Shown: piece after piece, positions 42,401 to 50,310 of the stretch
Numbering within the stretch: the first letter of the stretch is position 1
How the letters are laid out: every line of letters starts with the position of its first letter
Source: Actinomyces bovis
GTDB lineage: Bacteria > Actinomycetota > Actinomycetes > Actinomycetales > Actinomycetaceae
Reading direction: 5' to 3'
DNA: 64,000 bases
Assembly: GCF_900444995.1 (NCBI RefSeq)
Contig: NZ_UAPQ01000008.1
Coordinates: 186,001 to 250,000 of the forward strand
Notes under the pieces: model-generated
The model's input: only the letters and a program-made list of their open reading frames with translations
Database searches by the model: none
What the model was told of the DNA's origin: nothing
Position numbers and translations under genes: made by a program

Positions 42401-43060
42401 GTGCCTGAGCTGCCCGAGTGGGACAAGAAGAAGAAACTCGCCTACGAGCGTGACATGCTCGGCCTCTACGTCTCCGACCACCCCCTGCTGGGACTGGAGG
42501 GAGTGCTCGGCAAACTCGCTGACACCGAGATCGTGGACCTGGTGGACAACGAGGAACGCGAGGACGGCACCATAGTGACCATCGCGGGCCTCATCACCAG
42601 CCTCACTCGCAAAACCACCAAGCAAGGCAACCTGTGGGCTATCGCGCAGATAGAGGACTTGGGCGGCAGCGTGGAAGCCTTGTTCTTCCCCGCCACTTAT
42701 CAGACCGTTTCCACCATGCTGGCCCCAGACACCATTGTGACCGTGCGGGGGCGGCTAAACCGTCGCGATGGGCAAGTAGCGCTGTATGCCCAAGAACTCA
42801 CTCTCCCAGACGTCTCGAATGCCACACACGAATCTGTGCAGATCACGCTGCCAGCTAACCGCTGCACCACGCCCCTGGTGCAGCAGTTCCGCTCCGTGCT
42901 CACCAAGCATCCAGGCATGAGTGAAGTGCGTCTGACTTTGACTAGTCCGGGCAGGGAGATTCGTACTCAGCTGGACGCCTCCTTGCGCGTGGAACCCACC
43001 CCGGCTTTCTACTCGGATATCAAAGCTCTTTTGGGGCCGGGCTGCCTGGCGCGGCGCTGA
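39455..43060 (+). CDS. dnaE: DNA polymerase III alpha subunit DnaE
   Basis: A 1201-residue C-family replicative polymerase of the DnaE1 type. The PHP domain begins at FVHLHVHTDYSMLDG (about residue 18). The palm aspartates lie in the MPDIDVDFDERRRDEV segment (about 430), and GPGRGSGAGSIVAYA precedes it. The helix-hairpin-helix region and the OB-fold domain (IVTIAGLITSLTRK, about 1030) follow. Length is typical. No ribosome binding site is obvious; TAGGAT 6 bases upstream suggests a leaderless mRNA. In other actinobacteria hisD often follows closely; here 7 kb of accessory genes intervene. Confidence 0.97.
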   Translation: MAESNSAVNPDEGPYDDFVHLHVHTDYSMLDGAGKIKDYVAEAKRLGQRALAITDHGYMFGAYEFYAECVKAGIKPIIGVEAYLTPGTSRFDKTRIFWGDESQRSDDVSARGSYTHMTLLSWNNEGLHNLMRLDSYASLEGQWGKAPRMDRELISRYSKGLISSTGCPSSEVQTRLRLGQWEEALRAAGELQDIFGKDFFYVELMDHGLEIERRVTQDLLRLAKTINAPLIATNDSHYVRPEDRTIQDAMLCINSGSVLTDPDRFKFDGDTYYLRPGSEMRALFKEMPEACDNTLLVAEQCEVSFQTVDDGASFMPIFPVPEGETMESWFVKECWAGMERRFHGDIPEDCRKQAEYEIGVIVQMGFPGYFLVVADYINWAKEHGIRVGPGRGSGAGSIVAYAMGITELNPLQHGLIFERFLNPERISMPDIDVDFDERRRDEVIEYVKQKYGSDKISQVVTYGVIKAKQSLKDSSRVMGYPYAVGDKLTKAMPPAVQGKDITIKGIFDPTDKRYSEAEEFRKLHAEDPDAQKIVELAKGLEGMTRQWGVHACAVIMSSETLTDVIPMMQRLQDGAYITQFDYPTCEHLGLLKMDFLGLRNLTVISDAQENIVANGKPALDIDNVPLDDRGTYEMLSRGETLGVFQLDGGGMRTLLRLMKPDNFEDISAVGALYRPGPMGADSHTNYALRKNGAQEIVPIHPELKEVLEPILGTTYGLIVYQEQVMKIAQELAGFSLGKADKLRKAMGKKKPEILAKEFIGFKEGMLKNGYSEESIQTLWDIVVPFSAYAFNKAHSAAYGVVSYWTAYLKCHYPTEYMAALLTSQKDNKDKLAVYLGECRHLGIRVLPPDVNASRAQFSAVGEDIRFGLAAIRNVGLNVVEAIEQAREDKGEFTSFEDFLDKVPAVVCNKRTIDSLIKAGAFDTLGKTRRSLQACHEDFVDEVIGVKRNEAAGQFDLFASLMGGPGEGDAAGGFGNGPVFSSEVPELPEWDKKKKLAYERDMLGLYVSDHPLLGLEGVLGKLADTEIVDLVDNEEREDGTIVTIAGLITSLTRKTTKQGNLWAIAQIEDLGGSVEALFFPATYQTVSTMLAPDTIVTVRGRLNRRDGQVALYAQELTLPDVSNATHESVQITLPANRCTTPLVQQFRSVLTKHPGMSEVRLTLTSPGREIRTQLDASLRVEPTPAFYSDIKALLGPGCLARR

Positions 43061-43173
43061 GACGGCACCCGGCGTCTGGGCGCGTGCTTAACACTCGCAC
43101 TGCAGATCGGGCTATGGTCTGACATACCGGAGAGGATCCCTGTCCTCAAAACCTCGTCCCTGGAGGCCTCCCT

Positions 43174-45195
43174 GTGAGACTTCGCCGAGTGGCCCTGGCG
43201 CTGGTGCTGACCATCGCCGTCGCCGCCCTGATTGTGCTGTTGGCATTCCTAACTCGTTCGGGTGGGGGGCGGGTGATACACGTGTCCCCAACCGGTGATG
43301 ACTCCGGCTCTGGCAGCGCCTCTGCCCCCTTTGCCACCATTCGGCATGCCTTGGACCTTGCCGTGGACGGTGACACGGTTCGCCTGGATTCCGGCACCTA
43401 CCGCGAGGGCGAGTTGATCATGCCCGAACGCGTGCGGCTTGAGGCCGGACGAGGCGAGCAGGTGGTGCTTTCTGGTGCAGAGGTAGTGAAGGACTGGGAT
43501 GCCGACGGCGAGGTCTGGACCTCCCGCGATGAACTGGTGCGCTTCTGCCAGGAGTGCACATTCAACCCGGATTCTGAGCACGACGGCGTCAAGGGCTACC
43601 CAGAGCAGATCTACCTGGACGGACGGCCACTGACACAGGTTGCTAGCCGCGAGGAGGTCAAAGAAGGCACCTTCTTCGTGGAGCGCCAGCCCATGGAGTT
43701 TGAAGGTGGGGGACAAGACCGCATTGGAAAGGTGCTTGGTTCCCGCCGTGCCCATTACGTCATGGGTTCAAATCCCAAAGGACACCTGGTGGAGGTAGTG
43801 CAGCATGCCCGGGCACTCACTATCGCTGGAAACGGCGCCGCCGTCGCCAACCTAACCATCGAGAAATACGCCCCCACCCAAATGTGGGGCCTGCAGGACC
43901 CGGAGATCGGCACTCAAGGTGCAGGCACGATGGTGCTGGTGCTGGGAGACAAGGTCAACATCGACTCCACTGTGCTGCGACAGGCCACCTCCGGCTCCGC
44001 CCTCCACTTCACTAACGGCTCCGGGCAATCCCTGACCTCCTCCAAAGTGGTGGACAACGCTGGGGTGGGCATGATGGCGAATGAGACCTACGGCCTGACG
44101 GTCTCCGCAAACTACTTCTCTGGAAACAATGCCAACGACTTCGACTCCTCGGAGCGCTGCCAGTCCCACTGTTACGTGGCGGACTTCAAGATCACTCACT
44201 CCCTTGGGATGCGCTTTGAACTAAACCGGGTGGACTACGCAGATGTGCAAGCCGATGCTGCAGACCCGCTGCACTACCAGGAAAATCGGCGCGCGGGGAT
44301 CTGGCTGGATGAGGGTGTGGGCAACTCCTCCGTGGTAGGCAACCACTTTGTGAACACCCCTATCGGCGTCTTCAACGAGATCTCGCACAACACGGTGATC
44401 GCTTCCAACATCATCAACGGCGCCGGCACCGGAATCCTGAGCTCCGGCTCGGAGAGGGCCCGCATCTGGAACAACACGGTGGCCTATGCCCTGGAACCGC
44501 TAGTGGTACGTGAAGATGCGCGCACCCAGGGCTGTAATGCACGCAAACAAGACGGCACCTGTGTGGTGGAGGATCCCTGGTCAGTCAAATACGGATTCAC
44601 CTGGGATCAGACTGACACAGAAGTCTTCAACAATATCTTCACCTCCAAACAGACCACGCCCCTGCCCGAAGACCCCTGGCGCTTCGCCTGGCACACGGGG
44701 GTGTTGGCAGGCAAGAACTGGGATGGCAGGGAAGTGGGCGCCAATGACATGATCCTGGGTCTGGATTACAACGTCTACTACCACGAAGCCTCCACACCGC
44801 AGTCCCAGAACGTGCCGGTCATGTGGCAAGTCTCCGCCTCGATGAACGTGCTTCCGGGCAGCCTCAAGGAGCTCACTGAGAGCCGGGAGGTTACCGCGAA
44901 TGAGCGCGAGCAGAACGGCTGGGAGATCATAGGCGCACGTGGTGATAACCCCCTGATGAACCGTGAGGCCCGCAACCCACGGGACTATGCGGGTTCAGAC
45001 TTCCGCCTTAAGGAAGGTTCGCGGGCCAAAGGAGCAGGTAAGCCGGTGTTCGGTGACACCGCCAAGGCCCTCGGTTTGGAGGAGCACACGGTGGTGGACC
45101 GCGGAGCCCTGTTCAACGTCGCCTGGGGGACCAGCTCCTGGCAGCCGAGCGCTGCGTCTGCAGGTGCTTCAGCTGCTTCCACAAGTGCTCCTTGA
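43174..45195 (+). CDS. Secreted or membrane-anchored right-handed beta-helix protein
   Basis: A 673-residue protein with an N-terminal hydrophobic segment (about residues 6-27, VALALVLTIAVAALIVLLAFL) acting as signal or anchor. The mature start VIHVSPTGDDSGSGSASAPFATI is the DUF1565/pectate-lyase-fold opening. Repeated beta-helix rungs follow (for example NGAAVANLTIEKY, SKVVDNAGVGMMANETYG, VGNHFVNTPIGVFNE). Such folds occur in polysaccharide lyases and surface adhesins; catalytic residues cannot be assigned. A short Ala/Ser-rich end follows. The GTG has GGAGG 7 bases upstream. It stands between dnaE and the iron operon and has its own terminator-like hairpin. Confidence 0.75.
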   Translation: MRLRRVALALVLTIAVAALIVLLAFLTRSGGGRVIHVSPTGDDSGSGSASAPFATIRHALDLAVDGDTVRLDSGTYREGELIMPERVRLEAGRGEQVVLSGAEVVKDWDADGEVWTSRDELVRFCQECTFNPDSEHDGVKGYPEQIYLDGRPLTQVASREEVKEGTFFVERQPMEFEGGGQDRIGKVLGSRRAHYVMGSNPKGHLVEVVQHARALTIAGNGAAVANLTIEKYAPTQMWGLQDPEIGTQGAGTMVLVLGDKVNIDSTVLRQATSGSALHFTNGSGQSLTSSKVVDNAGVGMMANETYGLTVSANYFSGNNANDFDSSERCQSHCYVADFKITHSLGMRFELNRVDYADVQADAADPLHYQENRRAGIWLDEGVGNSSVVGNHFVNTPIGVFNEISHNTVIASNIINGAGTGILSSGSERARIWNNTVAYALEPLVVREDARTQGCNARKQDGTCVVEDPWSVKYGFTWDQTDTEVFNNIFTSKQTTPLPEDPWRFAWHTGVLAGKNWDGREVGANDMILGLDYNVYYHEASTPQSQNVPVMWQVSASMNVLPGSLKELTESREVTANEREQNGWEIIGARGDNPLMNREARNPRDYAGSDFRLKEGSRAKGAGKPVFGDTAKALGLEEHTVVDRGALFNVAWGTSSWQPSAASAGASAASTSAP

Positions 45196-45296
45196 GTCGC
45201 ATCGGATTGACTCCGGGGCGGTCGAGGCGAGACGAACTCTGCGCGGAGCCTGTATGTCCTTGGTCACTGAGAGGGTGCGGTTTCACTGAAAGTCAG

Positions 45297-45329
45297 CAGG
45301 ACTTTAGTCCTGGCGGAGCTGTCGTTTTT
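45297..45329 (+). terminator. Hairpin with T run after the beta-helix gene
   Basis: CAGGAC (45297-45302) pairs with GTCCTG (45307-45312) around TTTA; GCTG further on can pair with CAGC on the other side, and TTTTT ends at 45329. It precedes the iron-operon promoter directly. Confidence 0.5.
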
Positions 45330-45357
45330 ATGACATGCATGCGTGCCTAAATGTAAT
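45330..45357 (+). promoter_or_regulatory. Promoter of the iron-transport operon
   Basis: -35 ATGACA (45330-45335, 5 of 6) and -10 TGTAAT (45352-45357, 5 of 6) are 16 bases apart. The iron-box-like site starts at the last base of the -10. Confidence 0.55.
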
Positions 45358-45375
45358 GAGGGTAGCCTGTACTCA
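45357..45375. promoter_or_regulatory. DtxR/IdeR iron box-like operator
   Basis: TGAGGGTAGCCTGTACTCA matches the consensus TTAGGTTAGSCTAACCTAA at 13 of 19 positions, including the AGG and TAGCCT core. It covers the predicted transcription start of an iron importer operon, as expected for repression by an iron-loaded DtxR-type regulator. Confidence 0.6.
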
Positions 45376-45376
45376 C

Positions 45377-45412
45377 ATGTCAATCGATGTGCAGAGAAAG
45401 CGAGAACCCTAG
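45377..45412 (+). promoter_or_regulatory. Possible leader ORF of 11 codons before the iron-binding protein
   Basis: ATG at 45377 opens a frame coding MSIDVQRKREP that stops at TAG 45410-45412, overlapping the GTG start of the next gene by one base (TAGTG). It may couple translation. Confidence 0.3.
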
Positions 45413-46458
45413 TGCGCTCCCCCCTGTCCAAGGCCCTTGTGGCCCTAGCCTCCCTCACGCTGCTGGGCGCCTGCTCCGGCCAGGCCACTACCTCCTCAGC
45501 CAGTTCCTCAAGCCAGCCGGAAAGCTCCACTGCGGCAACCGCACCCGAGGCCACGGCCTCCCCGGCAGCCGCCGCAGAGGCTGTCACCTTCCCCCTGACA
45601 GTGGCCAGCCGCGACGGGGAGGTGACCATACCCAAGCGTCCCGAACGCATCGTCGTGGTGGACATGGCCGCCCTGGACACCCTTGACGCCATTGGTGCCG
45701 GAGACCGGGTGGTGGGCACTGTGGGCACATCGGTGCCCAGCTGGCTCAAAGACGCCGAGGGCATCGACTACTCCACCCTGCCCAAGATCGGCTCCGTCAA
45801 AGAACTGGACCAGGAGGCCATCGCCAAACTGAACCCGGACCTGATCATCCTGGGGGCCCGCAATGACGCCGCCGTTGGCGCCGAGTTGGCCAAGAACTGG
45901 ACCACCATCAACGCCGGTGTCACCTGGGCGGAGGGCAACTACTCGCAGAAGGTGGCCGCCAATGTGCAGATGGTCGCCGACGCCGTGGGGGAGCGCGCCA
46001 AGGGCGCTGAGGCCGCGAAGAAGATCACCGACGCCCTGAACAACCACCAGGACACCGCCAAGTCCAAAGGCACGGCCATGGTCCTCATGACCAACGCCGA
46101 CGAGCTGTCCGTCCACGGCAAGAACTCCCGCTGGGCTCCGATCTACGACGTCTTCGGCTTCCAGGAGGCCATGGACACCACCCCGGACGAAGGGCACAAG
46201 GCCAAGAGCATCTCCTTCGAGACGGTCAAGGAGACCGACCCGGACTACATCTTCGTGGTGGACCGTGCTAAGGCAATCGGCCAGACCGACGGGGTGACTC
46301 CCGCCGAGCAGCTCCTGGACAACGACCTGGTGAACTCCACCAAGGCGGCGCGCAACGGCCACATCGTCTACCTGACCCCGGAGCGGTGGTACGTGGTCAT
46401 GGCCGGGGCCGGCAACTTCCTGGCTGAGCTCGACGAGATCGCCGCAGCGATCAAGTGA
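45412..46458 (+). CDS. Iron-siderophore ABC transporter substrate-binding lipoprotein
   Basis: A 348-residue periplasmic-binding-type lipoprotein of the FecB/FepB class that would capture a ferric siderophore outside the membrane. The signal peptide ends in the lipobox LLGAC, so Cys22 or so would be lipidated by the pathway finished by LspA. A Ser/Ala/Thr-rich tether (about 25-55) precedes the binding domain, with RPERIVVVDMAALDTLDAIG, EAIAKLNPDLIILGA and DYIFVVDRA typical of the family. The GTG at 45412 was chosen because earlier in-frame starts lie in the promoter. It is first in a four-gene importer operon. Confidence 0.88.
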   Translation: MRSPLSKALVALASLTLLGACSGQATTSSASSSSQPESSTAATAPEATASPAAAAEAVTFPLTVASRDGEVTIPKRPERIVVVDMAALDTLDAIGAGDRVVGTVGTSVPSWLKDAEGIDYSTLPKIGSVKELDQEAIAKLNPDLIILGARNDAAVGAELAKNWTTINAGVTWAEGNYSQKVAANVQMVADAVGERAKGAEAAKKITDALNNHQDTAKSKGTAMVLMTNADELSVHGKNSRWAPIYDVFGFQEAMDTTPDEGHKAKSISFETVKETDPDYIFVVDRAKAIGQTDGVTPAEQLLDNDLVNSTKAARNGHIVYLTPERWYVVMAGAGNFLAELDEIAAAIK

Positions 46459-46465
46459 CCTCACC

Positions 46466-47479
46466 TTGACGCCGACCGCACCCGCAGCCGGCCTCGCCAC
46501 CCGCCAGCCGCACACCCTCTGGTGGCTGGCGGGTGGCCTGTGCCTGCTCGCACTGCTTCTCCTGGTCTCCGTCACCACCGGCACCGCGCAGATGTCCCTC
46601 CTGGACCTCCTGCGAGGTCAGGCTGACGAGGACCAGCTGCAGGTGCTGCTGGTCTCGCGCCTGCCCCGTACCCTCGCGGTCCTCCTGGCCGGTTCCACCA
46701 TGGCCGTGGCCGGGCTGGTGATGCAGCTGATAACCCGCAACCGCTTCGTGGAGCCCTCCACCACCGGAGTGACACAAGCTGCGGGCTTGGGCGTACTGGT
46801 CGCCGTGGTCTTCCTGCCCCAGCTGAGCCTGTGGCTGCGCATGGTGGTGGCAGTCGGCTTCGCCCTGGCAGGCACCGCCGTACTGATGGCGCTGGTGCGC
46901 GCAGTCCCGAGCCGGGACCCCGTGATAGTGCCGCTGCTGGGCATCATCCTCACCGGAGTCATCAGCGCGGCCGGCGAGCTGCTGGCCTGGCAGACGGGAT
47001 TGCAAGGGCAGCTGGGAATCTGGCTGACGGGAAACTTCGCCTCCGTCATCAAAGGACGTTACGAGCTGCTGTGGATCACCCTGATAGTGGCGCTCCTGGT
47101 CTATGCGCTGGCCAGTGCCCTGACGATCGTCGGGATGGGGGAGGGCCTGTCCACCAGTCTGGGGATCGATCATCGTCGTGTCAGCCTCCTGGGCCTGGGC
47201 GCAGTAGCTGTCATCTCCGGGGTGACCACCGTGGTGGCGGGCACCCTGCCCTTCCTGGGGCTGGTCATACCCAACCTGGTCTCACTGCTCGTGGGTGACT
47301 ACGTGCGCCGCAGCCTGCCACTGGTGGCGCTGGGCGGGGCGCTGTTCGTGCTGCTGGCCGACCTCCTGGGGCGGTCGCTCATCGCCCCGGCGGAGATTCC
47401 CGTAGGCGTGGTTATGGGAGTGCTCGGCTCGGCGATTTTCGTAGTGCTGCTGAGCCGCCAGATCCGGAGGCGCGGATGA
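46466..47479 (+). CDS. Iron-siderophore ABC transporter permease (FecCD family), first subunit
   Basis: A 337-residue FecCD-type permease with about nine membrane segments. RLPRTLAVLLAGSTMAVAGLVMQ near residue 65 and the C-terminal GVVTTVVAGTLPFLGLVIPNLV-like region are characteristic (the latter seen around residue 250). It pairs with the next permease to form the channel. The apparent start is TTG at 46466 with no good ribosome binding site, so the first residues are uncertain. It lies 7 bases after the binding protein and overlaps the next gene by 4. Confidence 0.85.
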   Translation: MTPTAPAAGLATRQPHTLWWLAGGLCLLALLLLVSVTTGTAQMSLLDLLRGQADEDQLQVLLVSRLPRTLAVLLAGSTMAVAGLVMQLITRNRFVEPSTTGVTQAAGLGVLVAVVFLPQLSLWLRMVVAVGFALAGTAVLMALVRAVPSRDPVIVPLLGIILTGVISAAGELLAWQTGLQGQLGIWLTGNFASVIKGRYELLWITLIVALLVYALASALTIVGMGEGLSTSLGIDHRRVSLLGLGAVAVISGVTTVVAGTLPFLGLVIPNLVSLLVGDYVRRSLPLVALGGALFVLLADLLGRSLIAPAEIPVGVVMGVLGSAIFVVLLSRQIRRRG

Positions 47480-48468
47480 CTCCCTACACCGCCCTTACAA
47501 CCTGTCTGGCGGCACGACGCCGTGGCGTGCGCGCACGTACAGCCGTCCTGGCCATTGCCGCCTTGGCGTGCTGCCTGGCCTTCCTCTTATGGGACGCCTT
47601 CCCCGGCTGGCAGATCATCGTCGGCCTGCGCGTGCGCCGCTTCCTGGCAATCGTGGTGGTTGCCGTGGCCCTGAGCACCTCCACCGTCGTGTTCCAGTCC
47701 GTCACGCGCAACCGCATCCTCAGCCCCGGGGTAATGGGTTTCGACGCCCTCTACCGGTTGATCGCAACGACCTCCGTCTTCCTCATGGGCTCCGGTGCAT
47801 TCGCAGGCCTGCACCCGGTGGCCGTCTTCGCCCTCAACGCCGGCATCATGACGGGCTTCGCCGCGCTGCTGCTCGCAGGCTTCCTCAGTGACGGCCGCCG
47901 CAGCATCCACCTGCTCGTGCTGGTGGGGATCGTCCTGGGAACCCTATTCCGCTCCCTGTCGGTCATGCTCTCCTTCATCATGGACCCCAACGAGCTACTG
48001 ACGGTCCAGGACAAGGGAACCGCGTCATTCTCCGTGGTCAACGAGGAGTCGCTGTGGGTTTGCGGGGCCGTATGCGCCGTCGTAACCCTCATAATGAGTC
48101 TCCGGGCGCACCGTTTGGACGTGCTGGCCCTGGGACCCGACTTGGCACGCGGGCTCGGCGTGCACCACCAGCGTGAGTCCCGGATCGCACTGGGCCTGTC
48201 CTGCATGCAGGTGGCCTGCGCCACCGCCCTGGTGGGGCCCCTCATGTTCCTGGGCCTGCTAGTGGTCAACATCGGTGTCTACGCACTGCGCTCTACGCGC
48301 ACCCGCGACCTGCTACTGGGCTGCTCACTGCTGGCCGTAGTGGTGCTGGTGGGAGGGCAGGGCCTGCTGGAGCACCTCTTCAACCAGAGCACCGTGCTGC
48401 CCGTGGTCATCGAGTTCACGGGCGGCCTGCTGCTCGCCACCATGATCTTCAAGGAGGCCCGCAGATGA
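47476..48468 (+). CDS. Iron-siderophore ABC transporter permease (FecCD family), second subunit
   Basis: A 330-residue FecCD-type permease, the partner of the preceding gene. About nine membrane segments are visible, with LRVRRFLAIVVVAVALSTSTVVFQSVTRN near residue 55 (shown here in part) and GPLMFLGLLVVN near 255, which contacts the ATPase. Such two-permease importers are typical for siderophores of the enterobactin or petrobactin type; the ligand cannot be inferred. The ATG overlaps the preceding stop (ATGA), and the 3' end overlaps the ATPase gene by 4 bases. Confidence 0.86.
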   Translation: MTPYTALTTCLAARRRGVRARTAVLAIAALACCLAFLLWDAFPGWQIIVGLRVRRFLAIVVVAVALSTSTVVFQSVTRNRILSPGVMGFDALYRLIATTSVFLMGSGAFAGLHPVAVFALNAGIMTGFAALLLAGFLSDGRRSIHLLVLVGIVLGTLFRSLSVMLSFIMDPNELLTVQDKGTASFSVVNEESLWVCGAVCAVVTLIMSLRAHRLDVLALGPDLARGLGVHHQRESRIALGLSCMQVACATALVGPLMFLGLLVVNIGVYALRSTRTRDLLLGCSLLAVVVLVGGQGLLEHLFNQSTVLPVVIEFTGGLLLATMIFKEARR

Positions 48469-49223
48469 TCCAGCTGGATCGGGTGACCATCGCCTACGAC
48501 GCCGAGCCGGTAGTCACAGAGGTCAGCCTTTGCCTGCCCGAGCAGGGTGTGACTGCCCTGATCGGCCCCAACGGAGCCGGAAAGTCCACCCTGCTCAGCG
48601 GCATCGGTCGCCTGCTGCCACTCAGCGGCGGACGTGTGCTGGTGGATGACCGTGACGTCAGGCGGTGGGAGCGCGCCGCGCTCGCCCGCCGTATGGCCAT
48701 TCTCAGGCAGGACAACCACATGTCCGTGCGCCTGACCGTGGGTGAACTGGTGCTCCTGGGCCGCTACCCGCACTGTGAGGGACGCCCGGGCAGGCAGGAC
48801 CATGAGGTCGCGGCGGAGGCCATTGCACAGGTTGGACTGCAGGCCTGCGTCGACCGTTTCCTCGACGAACTCTCCGGCGGACAGCGGCAACGTGCGCTTA
48901 TCGCCATGACCCTCGCACAGCAGTCCACGCACCTGCTCCTGGATGAGCCGTTGTCGGCCCTGGACCTGCGTAACGCCCGCGACATGATGCGCCATATCAC
49001 GCGAATCGGTCAGGAGCGCGGCGTCGGTGTGGTGATCGTGATACACGACGTCAATACCGCCGCCGCCTACGCCGACCGCATCATCGCCCTCAAGGACGGG
49101 CGGGTGGCGGCTGACGGCAGCCCGCAGGAGGTGATGACGGAAGAGGTCCTGGGGAAGGTGTTCGAAGTGGAGGTGCAGGTGGTGGAGCTGGAAGGTCGCC
49201 CGGTGGCCTTCCCCCGACGTTGA
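48465..49223 (+). CDS. Iron-siderophore ABC transporter ATP-binding protein
   Basis: A 252-residue FepC-type ATPase powering the importer. Walker A is GPNGAGKST near residue 37, the Q-loop is LRQDNHMSV, the ABC signature is LSGGQRQRALIAM near 137, Walker B is HLLLDEPLSALDL near 158, and the switch histidine lies in VIHDVN near 190. Last gene of the operon; a strong hairpin follows at 49278-49316. Confidence 0.93.
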   Translation: MIQLDRVTIAYDAEPVVTEVSLCLPEQGVTALIGPNGAGKSTLLSGIGRLLPLSGGRVLVDDRDVRRWERAALARRMAILRQDNHMSVRLTVGELVLLGRYPHCEGRPGRQDHEVAAEAIAQVGLQACVDRFLDELSGGQRQRALIAMTLAQQSTHLLLDEPLSALDLRNARDMMRHITRIGQERGVGVVIVIHDVNTAAAYADRIIALKDGRVAADGSPQEVMTEEVLGKVFEVEVQVVELEGRPVAFPRR

Positions 49224-49277
49224 CCGGGGTGTGCCAAGCCCCGGCAGGGCGGCGCCAATACGCCACCTGCTACTGGC

Positions 49278-49316
49278 GGCCGCCGTCGGCACCACTGCCG
49301 GGAGCCGACGGCGGCC
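49278..49316. terminator. Bidirectional terminator between the iron operon and the DUF4232 gene
   Basis: A perfect 13-bp stem, GGCCGCCGTCGGC with its complement (49278-49290 / 49304-49316), has a 13-base loop. It lies between convergent genes. Confidence 0.8.
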
Positions 49317-49343
49317 CCACCGCCGGGAGCCGATGACTCTGCT

Positions 49344-50168
49344 TCAGCTCGCGGCTCTGAACGGGGAGACGACCATGCTGCTCATCCCTCGGCAGACCTT
49401 TACCCTGGCCTCGGTGTCCAGCACCCCCTCCAAGTCCGGCGGGTAGACCAGAGCACTGGCGGACTCCGCAGGGGCACAGGCCAAAGCCTCGGGGTTTAAG
49501 GCCCGCAAGGTGGAGACGGCACTCTTGCCCGGCTCCAGAAGTACCTGGGATGTCTCAGCGTCCTCCTCCCACGCGGGCGGCTCGCCGACGGTATGGCCAT
49601 TGGCGTCATTCAGAAGGACTCCCGGGTAACCCGCCAGCAAGCAGGCGGACTTGCCGTTGTTGGTCAGCTTCAGGTCCCAGTAGGAGGAATCGTCGGTGCC
49701 ACCGCTGGAAGCCTCCGCCAGAGAGGCCTGCAGGTTGTCCGTCGAGCATAGGACGGCGTCCTGGAGGGCGGTGCTGTCCTTCTTTCCCGCGTCCTTGTTG
49801 TCCGCACCGGCCTTGTCCTGCGCGGCCCGATCGGCCCCATCGGCGCCGGGTGATGCCGAGGCCGCGACGGAGGGCGCAGCCATGGCTCCCGCGCTCGCCG
49901 AGGCGGCAGCGGCGGGTTTTGAGGCAGAATCCTCGGCCGCCTCAGTCGCTGAACCTGCTTCACCGGCTGCCGGGGCGGCGGAGGGATCACCACCGGGAAC
50001 GGCTGTGGCAGTGCCGGAAGAGGTGCTGGCCCCGGCAGCGGAGCTTGTGTCCGCAGATGCCAGTGGCGTAGTGGAGGCGGCCGGATCTGGATTGCTTGCG
50101 CAGGAGGTGAGACTGAACGCTAGGAGGATGCCAGCGCCGATCTTAATGCCTGTATTGCGTGTACTCAT
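49344..50168 (-). CDS. DUF4232-domain lipoprotein
   Basis: A 274-residue predicted lipoprotein. The signal peptide ends in the lipobox LTSC (Cys at about residue 23). A long low-complexity Ala/Ser/Gly tether (about 30-135) precedes a C-terminal domain (about 138-265) with the DUF4232 pattern: AVLCSTDNLQ at the start, YWDLKLTNNGKSACLLAGYP, and LEPGKSAVSTL. DUF4232 proteins are common surface lipoproteins of actinobacteria with no known role. The start is ATG at 50168 with TATTCT 6 bases and TATATT 8 bases upstream, so the mRNA may be leaderless. Confidence 0.8.
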   Translation of the reverse strand: MSTRNTGIKIGAGILLAFSLTSCASNPDPAASTTPLASADTSSAAGASTSSGTATAVPGGDPSAAPAAGEAGSATEAAEDSASKPAAAASASAGAMAAPSVAASASPGADGADRAAQDKAGADNKDAGKKDSTALQDAVLCSTDNLQASLAEASSGGTDDSSYWDLKLTNNGKSACLLAGYPGVLLNDANGHTVGEPPAWEEDAETSQVLLEPGKSAVSTLRALNPEALACAPAESASALVYPPDLEGVLDTEARVKVCRGMSSMVVSPFRAAS

Positions 50169-50174
50169 GCTCTG

Positions 50175-50182
50175 AGAATATA
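50175..50182 (-). promoter_or_regulatory. -10-like element of the DUF4232 gene
   Basis: On the minus strand TATATTCT contains TATATT (8 bases before the ATG) and TATTCT (6 bases before it). Confidence 0.4.
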
Positions 50183-50298
50183 ACCGGAGGTGAGATAGTG
50201 CGCGTTGAGAGCCGGGGTCTGGGCAAAACCGGCAGAAGAGGAACTAGGAGAGCACGAATGCGCCAGGGCGCGCCGCAGAGGTGTCCGCACTCGGCCGG

Positions 50299-50304
50299 TA
50301 GCAT
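50299..50304 (+). promoter_or_regulatory. -10-like hexamer of a leaderless promoter (hisD)
   Basis: TAGCAT lies 6 bases before the hisD ATG; no ribosome binding site is present. Confidence 0.4.
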
Positions 50305-50310
50305 GCCCCC

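Noticed and set aside
45508-46584. 358-codon open frame antisense to the iron-binding protein
   Set aside because: Same reason: it mirrors the codon pattern of the true gene and has no motif or ribosome binding site.
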